Shown here one piece after another: positions 55,865 to 64,000 of a DNA stretch of 64,000 nucleotides; the stretch's first letter is position 1; each line of letters starts with the position of its first letter. Source of the stretch: Megamerina dolium (lineage: Eukaryota; Arthropoda; Insecta; Diptera; Megamerinidae); contig OY978525.1 in the NCBI GenBank assembly GCA_963854835.1, positions 4,359,501 to 4,423,500 on the forward strand, read 5' to 3'. Below the pieces are notes generated by a model, which was given only the letters and a program-made list of their open reading frames with translations, searched no databases and was not told the DNA's origin. A program made the position numbers and the translations under genes.

Positions 55865-56860
55865 ATAAATTTTAGACATTATTCAAGGTATTGTTCATCG
55901 TAGGCTATGACTTTTTCCCCATTTTCCTGGCAGCATATAAGGATTCCGCGTTGGAAAAAGTCAACATGTTTTGCGGCATTCCATGAATTGAGCCAATTTT
56001 TGGCTTCTTCGTAAGAATGGAAGCGATCGTAACAAGTGGTAATCGGAACCAGCAGGATCTCTCCGGCTTCAATTTGTATGAGAGCCAATTTTCTTGCTTC
56101 AGAATCAATCCCATGGCTTTTAAGTGCTTCTTTAAGCATATGATATAAATCTTCAGTGGCTGCCGTAGCTCAGTGGTTAGTGTGTTCGCCTTCTGATCTG
56201 TAGGTCGTGGTTCAATCCCCGGCTGATGCATAACAAATTTAATATCGATAAGATTTTTCTTTCGAATGGTACCCACCTGTCGGCAAGCAATTGGCAAGTC
56301 TTCCGATAATAACAACTTGCCATGAAAAAGCTTCTAAAAGAACTCTGTGACAAAGCTCAGAAAAAGTGATGTCACAAGTGTTCTGCCGTTGGGAATCGGC
56401 TAAAATAAGTAGGTCCCTTCTAATACTGTCCAAATTTAAGACGCACAACAGTAATGGAAGAGAAGCTCGGCCAATAAGTTCTTTGGGGCTTTAAGTGCCA
56501 CATATTTATTTTTTTATTTTATAAATCTTCATAAAAAAAAAAGCCGTCAATTCTGGATCTTCATAAATTTTTTGGTTGGCCCGAACACTCTTTGTCTTTT
56601 CATTTTTTTAGTCGACGAGTTCCAAGGGCCCACTTACTCACAAAACTGACCGAGAGCCCAAAGACGGTCTTCGATGTCGAAATCATCACTTTTAAAACGA
56701 CGAATCCAGTACTCACATATTTTTATCTATATACGTAAGCTCTCAATAGCAATCGACGATTTTCACCGGCACTTTTCTTTGAATTAAACATGAAAGGTTT
56801 TGTTGGCTCTACGGTCGCCATGTTTCAACTTAAATAAAAATTGATTGTTTATGCTTTTAC
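55865..56860 (-). pseudogene. Internally deleted mariner (mori/cecropia-like), split by a SINE
   Basis: On the minus strand, right of the SINE, at about 56740-56640, CEYWIRRFKSDDFDIEDR-like text is the mariner helix-turn-helix. Left of the SINE, LKAMGLILKQENWLSYKLKP continues the N-terminal domain. It is then fused to AGSDYHLLRSL (the APSDYHL block of the third catalytic Asp), followed after a frameshift by RFHSYEEAKNWLNSWNAAKH and EKVIAYDEQYLE with the natural stop at 55879. The deletion between KLKP and the third Asp removes the other two catalytic residues. Terminal repeats were not found; outer limits are estimates. Confidence 0.8.
56156..56519 (+). mobile_element. tRNA-derived SINE, full-length with 12-bp TSD
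   Basis: Perfect duplication TATAAATCTTCA at 56144-56155 and 56520-56531. A box TAGCTCAGTGG at 56166-56176, B box GGTTCAATCCCC at 56209-56220; body; 3' end TAAGTGCCACATATTTATTT. It is inserted within the deleted mariner at 55865-56860 and inside the presumed receptor intron, in sense with that gene. Confidence 0.95.
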
Positions 56861-57059
56861 GAAATGACACATACTGAAAAACAAAGCTGAATAATGACGC
56901 TTTAAAATGAATATAATTACAGTATGGTCTGATAGCCAATGTACAAGTTACACCATCTAACGAAAGTCCCTCAAAACTAATTCAGGACCCCAATAAAGAA
57001 CGTCAGACCTAAATTGTTAGACTCAAAAACTTGAGCTTTGAGACTTTTGCAAAGACTGT
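56861..57059. other. AT-rich DNA, no gene seen
   Basis: Nothing recognised. Confidence 0.4.
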
Positions 57060-57908
57060 TGCCAATTTTTGAATTTCAAACATTTCTATTTTTATTCAAT
57101 CAATTAATAAATTTTATAGCGAAGCTTGCCTAAGGGATGGAAATAGGGGGTAAGTATATTTTGGGGTAAAATGTTGGGTTTAGAAAAATAAATATAGATT
57201 GGTCATACATTTTACAGCGCTAGGGATGATTCTTAACAATTATGAGCATATTTGTCGAATTTCAGTAAAGCAGTAAAAGCAGTAAAAATGAATAGGAGTT
57301 GGTCATAAATATCACCTCTTCTGGGACACTGCGGGAGCTATGGAGGCGAAATTTATAAAAACGTCAATTCTGTAAGGGGAGCAGCTTTAAGGGGTGGAGA
57401 TAGGAAGTAACTATTTTAGGGAAAAATATTGGGCGTTTGTCGTATATTTCACTGCTTTAAGGACAATTCCTGTGGAATTATGGGATTGTTTGTCGATTTC
57501 ATTGTCGAATTCAGTTTGTGTGGAAGCCTCTCTAAGGAATCAAGATAGGAAGTAGGTATGCTGAGAAAAGTTGTTGAGCACTAAAAATGAATGGAAACTG
57601 GCCATACATTTCACTTCTCGAAGAGACCAATATTTTTTTTTTAATCGTAAATTTTGTAGAGGAGCACCTCTAAGGGCTAAAGATTGGGTATGAATATGAC
57701 TGAAAAAAGGTTGTGAAGAAATAATAAATGGAGGTCGTTCATATATTCCACTGCTTTAGGGGTAATTTCTGCGTAATTATTGAGTTATTTCTGCGTAATT
57801 ATTTGAGTTTTTATCGATACCTTCCTAATGAGCAAAGAAAAGAAGTTGATGTGGTCAGAAGAAATGTTAAATAACATAGTAAAAATTAATGTTAGTTGAT
57901 TAAACATT
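57060..57908 (-). repeat. S160 satellite-like tract
   Basis: Minus orientation: GCCTAAGGGATGGAAATAGG, GCTTTAAGGGGTGGAGATAG, CTCTCTAAGGAATCAAGATA and CACCTCTAAGGGCTAAAGAT recur at about 57127, 57381, 57526 and 57666. Monomers of about 140-150 bp, one interval doubled or missing a recognisable unit. It is interrupted by the SINE at 57909. Confidence 0.78.
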
Positions 57909-58266
57909 TGGAGTGACGTAGCTCAGTGTAGTAAGTGTGTTGGTTTTTTGATCTGTAGATCGTGGATTCAATTCCCGGGTGAAACATAACAAATTTAATA
58001 TCGAAAAGATTTTTCTTTCGAACGGTACCCACCTGTCAGCAAGTAATTGGCAATTTTTCCGGCAGTAACAATTTGCCATGGAAAAGCTTCTAAAAGAACT
58101 CTGTGACAAAGCTCAGAAAAAGTGATGTCGCAAGAGTTCTGCCGTTCGGATCCGGCTAAAATAAGTAGTTCCCTTCTAATACTGTCCAAAATCTAACATG
58201 CACATCTGTAATGGAAGAGAAGATCGGCCAAAGAGCCCCTCGGGGTTTTAAGTGCCACGTTTATAT
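57909..58266 (+). mobile_element. tRNA-derived SINE, nearly full copy
   Basis: A box region TAGCTCAGTGTAG (with one base changed or lost), diverged B box GATTCAATTCCC, complete body and 3' end TAAGTGCCACG. No convincing target duplication beyond ACATTT. It is inserted in an S160 tract that resumes at about 58280. Confidence 0.9.
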
Positions 58267-58279
58267 ATTTTTTTTAATA

Positions 58280-58500
58280 TACATTTAAAGCATCTGCGGT
58301 TCTGGGCGAGTGGTGGGGGCAAACATTTTTGTTAAATCGTCAATTTTGTAGGGTAGCACCTCTTTGGGGTAGAGATAGAGGGTAAGTGTGTTCAGAAAAA
58401 ATTGTGAGTAGTAAAAATTGAAGGGGTTTGGTCTTACAATCTACTCTAGAAACGATTCTGGGTATTTTAATTAATGTTTCCAATATTATATAGTTTTTTT
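58280..58500 (-). repeat. S160 satellite-like tract, continuation
   Basis: GTAGGGTAGCACCTCTTTGG, GTAGAGATAGAGGGTAAGTG and GGTCTTACAATCTACTCTAG are one degenerate monomer following the SINE. Confidence 0.65.
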
Positions 58501-59574
58501 TTTCACGTTAGGGACGAAATGCGACCTAGCCGAGCTAAGGAATATTTGACTCATCCATGTGATTGTAAAACAAAAAATTCTGCGAACTCTTAATGGCACA
58601 ATTTTAGAAACATGTTGAGCTCAGCATTTTTATTTGTCGCCTTTGATATTATATACCAAAAGTCTCTTAAATGAGTATTTAAAATAACTCATTTGGAAAT
58701 AATCGTATATCCTATAAGCAAAAGAAAAACGAGCACATGTTTATGATATCAAAATATAATGAAGCAATCCCGTGCGAGTGCTGAGGAATGAGTAGCAATT
58801 CAACAATGCAAACAACATAGCATATCGCTCAATTTCCATAGAATTCAACTTTGCTCCATTTAATTAACAAGCCATGTGTGTGCGCGAGCATTTGTGGCAA
58901 CATAAATGACTTCGCTGACGATAATTTTGATTTGTGTCACACGTGATACAATATAATATACGTAATATACAATTTGACATGACGCCATATATGTCAATAA
59001 TACCAGTACAGCATCGCACTGAATTGGCAAGTGTGAGATGTGGTAATTAATTTACGCTCAATATATTATATACTAATAGGCATGAAGACGTGTACAATTT
59101 TCCAGCTACTGAACGAAAGAAATTAGCTAATTTAATTTATACATATCCAATTACGTACGCAATCAGTTGGTGGTGTGGTTTCATTTTGAAGAAATTATTT
59201 GATTTACAACCAACTTCGATTTACTACGCTTCGTAATTTCGAACACAACGCGTTGGATGTCATTTTGACTTAATAGTTTCATATATTTTTGTGTGCAGGC
59301 TGATTTTAATTTTGATTGTCAGCAAGGAGAAGTCATAGCAATAAAAATTATAAAGGTTTAAGTGTCGCGCTTTATTAGAAAATCATGAGGTTGGAGAATA
59401 TTTAGGCAAAAATAATTTGCACGCACGCCAGAGTTTAAAGATTAAATTCTTTTACTGTCGCAACAATGTGTTAGAATAAGGGGAAGGTTGAAAGTACCAC
59501 AAAATAAAACTGGATTCAAAGAAGTGGTTGGTATAATTAAGCACTTTTGATCACATCACAAGCAGACTCAGGTT
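58501..59574. other. AT-rich DNA, no gene seen
   Basis: Nothing recognised. Confidence 0.5.
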
Positions 59575-59751
59575 AGGTTAGGTTATGTGGCTGCCCTCTG
59601 TCTGAGAGGACACACTTTGGCCAGAAAGGCCCATTGTGATACCACAGAGCTTCTCTTTCAATACTGTTGTGTGTGTTAAATTGCGACAGCATTAGGAGGG
59701 TCCTACTTATATTAGCCGGTTCCGAACGGTAGAACCCTTGTGACATCACTT
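59575..59751 (-). repeat. SINE with alternative 3' tail, 5'-truncated
   Basis: Plus-strand text GGTTAGGTTATGTGGCTGCC, then CCCTCTGTCTGAGAGGACAC and GCCAGAAAGGCCCATTGTGA lead into the shared body (TTAGCCGGTTCCGAACGGTA). The copy stops at TTGTGACATCACTTT, so the head is missing. It is the second copy with this tail and shows more of it than 52085-52436. Confidence 0.85.
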
Positions 59752-60524
59752 TAACTTAGTTAGAACCAAAAATACCCATTGGTTTGAACTTTTTTTTTAA
59801 GTAATTGATTCGAGAGTTCTAAAAAATGGTTTCTGTAGTCGCGTGTTCCAGATATAATTTTTTTGTGTTTTTTTTCCATGGTAATTTTACTACTCTTTAT
59901 ACCATATCTCACGCAATAAACCAATTACCAATCTAATTGTAAAAAAGGTATCCAAATGAAGTGATCCTACAAACTAACAAATATTGCTATCAATCTATCA
60001 ATAATATCAATCGATCCAGTGGCTTATGTGCAATGTGCAAAAATCAGAGACCGAACATAACTGTTATGCAAAAAAATTTTAACTAAAAAATCATCATGTA
60101 AAAGCCGTCGCAAACATATACTATTTCCAAATACCAAAATGCTGCATTTTCTGTGTTTTTTCATATTCGTGTTGATTATAAATTTTGACAATAAAGGCAA
60201 CAAGTGCCAGTTGTTTTTTAACCCATACAATTGAAAAGTAATTGGGTCAAATTAATCCTATCCAACTTTTAAGGTATATAGAATAAAATATAGGACTTTT
60301 ATTATATTTTTCTACACATAAAAGTCTGAAAGTGACTTTTTTCAACAATAATTAAATTTCCTGTCATATATTTTATTTTAGGACTGAAAAATAAAAGTAT
60401 GACTATTTCGAAATGCAGAAAAAATATCTGTCACAAAAGGATTTTTATTTCTGTCTCAAAAAATAAATTTCATAAAATAACACATTAATTTGAATTTAAT
60501 TGTACGGGTTAAAAAATTTAATTG
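59752..60524. other. AT-rich DNA, no gene seen
   Basis: Nothing recognised. Confidence 0.45.
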
Positions 60525-60865
60525 TGGGTGCCATAGCTCAGTGGTTAGTGTGTTGGCCTTCTGATCTGTAGGTCGTGGTTCAATCCCCGGCTGATGCATA
60601 ACAAATTTAATAACGAAAAGATTTTTCTTTCGAACGGTACCCACCTGTCGGCAAGTAATTAGCAATTCTTCCGACAGTAACAACTTGCCATGAAAAAGCT
60701 TCTAAAAGAACTCTGTGACAAAGCTCAGAAAAATTGATGTCACAAGGGTTTTGCCGTTCGGAAGCGGCTAAAATCAGTAGGTCCCTTCTAATACTGTCCA
60801 AAATTTAAAACTCACAACAGTAATGATCCCTTCGCGGCTTTAAGTGCCACATATACATTTTTTTT
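60525..60865 (+). mobile_element. tRNA-derived SINE, nearly full copy
   Basis: Head with A box TAGCTCAGTGG and B box GGTTCAATCCCC, body, and 3' end TAAGTGCCACATATACA. A short deletion removes the GAGAAGCTCGGCC part near the 3' end. No clear target duplication. Confidence 0.9.
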
Positions 60866-61169
60866 TATATCTTTTCTTTTTTTTTTGACTTTATGGTAAA
60901 AAAGTAAGAAAATAACAATTTGGAGATAATTTTATGGAAAAAATTCATAACAATTACGATCCCTGGAAAAATATGAAAAAAAAAATCAATTTTTTGGACC
61001 AAAAAATCTCGAAATATATAAATCGTAAAAATAAAAATATATATTTTAATTTTTTGCATAGAGCTTATTCTTTTATAATGAAAATGAGATATCGTTGAAG
61101 AAAATCTATGTATTAACAACCAAGTTATGACCAATTAGGTGAAAGTAACAAAGTTTTAATTTTTCTGCG
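60866..61169. other. AT-rich DNA, no gene seen
   Basis: Nothing recognised. Confidence 0.4.
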
Positions 61170-61330
61170 ATTTTAACCGAAAATCGACAAATAACCCTAC
61201 AACTTCACAGGAATCACTCTTAGAGTTCTGAAATGTATGACCGACCCATATTAGTTTTTCCTCCACAACATTTTTTTGTGAACATATTTATTCACTATTA
61301 CCATTCCTTAGAGAGTCTCCCTTACAAAAT
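61170..61330 (+). repeat. Single S160 monomer
   Basis: AAAATCGACAAATAACCCTA, GAAATGTATGACCGACCCAT and CCATTCCTTAGAGAGTCTCC make one recognisable unit in plus orientation, close to the apparent family consensus. Confidence 0.75.
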
Positions 61331-62938
61331 TATTATATATTTTTTATTTTTTGTAAAATTCGCCCACAATTAGATTTTGATAATTGCTTTTGCCATAAAT
61401 TATGGAATAATTAAAGCACCAAAACAGAAAAAATTATTTTTCAAAAATCCGAAATGAGAAAAAATGTTTAATTAATTTCGAATTTAATAGGCCCCAAATT
61501 TCTTAAGAAAATTATGGTCGCATTAATGGGTATTTTTTTTTAGTTATTTATTTATTTTTTAACTAGTAGCATTCAAAAAAATCGCAACATGAGTAAAAAA
61601 TTTAATTTCTAATGCTTGAATTTATATGATTGCATACTTTTAGGAAGGCAAAAAAATGCTACGTTTATTGCTTCATGAAAAAAACCTATTAATTTACTTA
61701 GATAAGACTTTAAGGTGACAATTTTCAAATTTTCTTTGAATCCGATTACTTTTTGTACATATACTTAAATACTATACCGAATCACATAACTACACACCCA
61801 CACAAGAACCGCATACATATAAGAACAATATCAAAATATCTTCATAAAATATTTACAAGGATGTGAAATAATTTTTGACAAGAAATTTCACAAAATATTA
61901 TACGCCGTTATTCACTGACAAACACATGGCTATGTAATGAGAAAGACAAGAGACACGAGAGTACTAGAAAATTTAATATCATTAAATATTCGTATTTTCA
62001 AATGTATTATAGTACATACATACGAGTATGTGCTATTGGGAGTAAAGTTACTTACATTTATTCGTTAGTGTTGTTGTTGTGTCAGTAGTCAAAACAAGTG
62101 TTCTAGTGAATTTTAAAAATATTCTTATACTTCACGTTTATTATGTTCCAAAAGGTAGTTGGTCCATCGAGGACTATGCTCGTAATGCAATAAAGAAAGA
62201 TGAACTTTGTATGCTTGATTATATGCGTACATTTATTTCATTTCATTCTTCTCTAATTTTATTTATTAAGTACATTTTGCTTTCTTTTTATTTTATCATA
62301 CATGCCATATGACACTAACATAGTCATATGTACGACTATAACTTGTAGTAAGGAAAATTAACAACAACATTGTTTTGCTTACGATCAAGTTAAGCTTCTT
62401 TTTCTTTTATATATTTATTTTTATTACCCATGAAAATCCTTTCATATGTAATATGTAGAATATTGTTATGTAACATTTGTTGTTGCTGCTGCTGCTACTG
62501 CTATCGCTATGTAGCATTTGTGGACTGCAATATAGTACTTGCATTTAAGTGTTGGCTTATGGCTGTCCTCAGTCATTCAAAGAAAATGATTTAATAAATT
62601 ACATTTTTCATTGTTGTTGATGTTATTATTATTGTTATTCTTGTTTGCTTGTTTATAACACTTTAAAGATTCATTAAATGTTGTCTTCTTGGAAAATTTT
62701 ATAGCGACTCGTAAGGCAGATACTACTACATTTGTACTTTGCAACTATTCACGTGAATTTGCATTATTGATAACATTGTAAACAAGCGATTTAAGTGAGA
62801 GTGTTTTAGAAAGAATTTTTAATAGTGGAAAGTGCCTTCATACCTTGTGAACGTCAATGATAGCATGCTTGTGAGAGGGGAAAACAATGTTTTCATGCAA
62901 GTAAAATACTATCGATATTAATTGTATAACTTGTAAAC
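61331..62938. other. AT-rich DNA, no exon recognised
   Basis: Contains a (CTG)n-like stretch at about 62479-62500. No receptor exon, element or RNA gene recognised. Confidence 0.5.
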
Positions 62939-63725
62939 ATGGATTTTAGCCTTTACTCTTTATATGGAAAAACATGTATGAGAGCATACTTTTGTATGGG
63001 AGCTATGTGTAGTTTTCATCCGATTCCATCAATTTTCAAACATATTCATTCATTGCCAAATATTATGGTATGTGCCAAATTTCAATTAAATAACTTTATT
63101 TTTTCGCCCGAAAAGTGTAAAAACATACACTCGAAAGCCTAAATTTGTATGGGAGGTAAGCGCAGATTTCATCCGATTCTGATCATTTTTGAGCTTAATC
63201 AATTATTACCGAATTTAATCATATATACTAAATTTAAAATAGATAACTTCAAATTTTCATGCGTAAAATGTGAAAAAGAGACATGGGAAGCAAAAGTTTA
63301 TATGACAGATAAGCGTGGTTTTCATCTGATTCGAACCATTTTTAATTTTCCATATTATTTACTAAATATAAGCGTGTGTAATGAGTTTCAGCTAAATTTG
63401 ATTTGATTTTCGTGCGCAAAGTGTGAAAACATATATTCAAAAACATACTTTTGTATGGGAGATACGCGTAGATTTTATCCGATTCAGACAATTTTCGAGA
63501 TTAAACAATTATTATCAAATTGAGTGGTGTACAATGAATTTCAGCTAAATAGCTTTATACTTTGGTGCGCAAATTGTGAAAACATGCCTACAGAAGCAAA
63601 TGTTTGTATGGGAGGTACGCGTGATTTTTATTCAATCGAGTTTATTTTTAAGTTAGTATTTTTATAAATTCATCAAACTAATCGTTTCTGCTTAATAACT
63701 TTGTATTTTCGCGCATAAAATGAGA
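62939..63725 (+). repeat. Second array of the 153-bp repeat, five units
   Basis: The phasing TATGG of TTTGTATGGGAGGTA lies at about 62995, 63149, 63301 (TATGACAG), 63454 and 63607: intervals 154, 152, 153 and 153 bp. TTCATCCGATTC and TTTCAGCTAAAT blocks recur at constant offsets. Same orientation and same unit length as the array at 6821-7850. The open frames here (for example 62939-63142) run through repeat units and are not genes. Confidence 0.9.
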
Positions 63726-64000
63726 AAAAAACGAAAAAAAAACTCAACTAAATCGGATACCTCTCTATATGACAGTTGCCAAAAGGAGCACAAACCCAAT
63801 ACATGCTTGAATCTTTGAGTGTACAATGTAGTTGTGGCCTTTGGCATTATAATTGTTAGAAGAAGAGCCAATGAAAAAAAAAAACCAGAAAAATATCCAT
63901 GAAAAAAATTCAAAGAATAAAACAATGACAATACCTTTATCAATATGAAAAATGTTTCGCTATGATTTTAAGTAGAATAAAATACAAAAACAAAACAAAT
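63726..64000. other. AT-rich DNA to the window end, no gene seen
   Basis: Nothing recognised. Confidence 0.45.

Noticed and set aside
56158..56228. A functional tRNA gene at the SINE head
   Set aside because: A and B boxes are present, but the anticodon arm does not fold properly and the same head precedes a SINE body in many copies.
56239..56448. Open frames such as MDSIRRDLLILAG in several places
   Set aside because: They are antisense to SINE copies and repeat with the SINE; listed only as a low-interest observation.
62939..63406. Two consecutive plus-strand frames (67 and 85 codons)
   Set aside because: They run through units of the 153-bp array; repeated text, no protein family features.

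Overview
This is a eukaryotic, AT-rich, repeat-dominated window from an insect genome, most likely a higher fly. A tephritid is plausible because DD41D mariners of the rosa type, first described in Ceratitis rosa, occur three times. I see only one host protein-coding exon. Almost everything else that is recognisable is transposon-derived or satellite-like. There are no bacterial features, no CRISPR and no rRNA.

Host gene: 54498-55538 (+) is the first coding exon of a class A peptide GPCR, best matched by eye to the CCHamide (bombesin-receptor-like) receptors. It has a long low-complexity N-terminus and TM1, and stops at a clean GTAAGT donor. The next exon is not in the window, so the following 8.4 kb (55539-64000) is probably intron.

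Mobile elements: (1) at least thirteen copies of one tRNA-derived SINE, two with perfect 12-13 bp target duplications and two carrying a different 3' tail; (2) at least six Tc1/mariner lineages, all damaged: an irritans-like relic (785-1010), DD41D copies (4265, 16267, about 23640), a family with CGAGGGCGG ends (8517, 11006, 44553), a maT-like N-terminus (10550), a near full-length mariner with a lost catalytic aspartate (41772) and two deleted ones (35975, 55865); (3) one nearly complete 3.3 kb RTE-like non-LTR retrotransposon (45093-48389, minus) plus three fragments of its family, a second LINE type (24300-25080) and a third RT shred (29160-29400); (4) a BEL/Pao fragment (32760-33335); (5) non-coding inverted-repeat elements, two of them with TTAA target duplications.

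Nested insertions can be ordered. An RTE copy sits in a mariner at 45093, a LINE in a DD41D element at 24300, a TTAA element in an RTE fragment at 27841, a TTAA element and a hAT-like MITE in a mariner at 36084 and 36978, and a SINE in a mariner at 56156. A SINE and a DD41D element also sit in one short satellite tract (3360-5345).

Satellite-like DNA: a degenerate family with alternating monomers of about 154 and 165 bp (dimer about 320 bp) occurs as short tracts in both orientations at about ten places (called S160 here). An unrelated 153-bp tandem repeat forms two arrays 56 kb apart. Other tandem repeats lie at 20960-21290 and 48755-49325, and two clusters of short inverted repeats built on CGACATTATT lie at 21640-22275 and 49930-50260. 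The remaining stretches are AT-rich DNA in which I recognise nothing.
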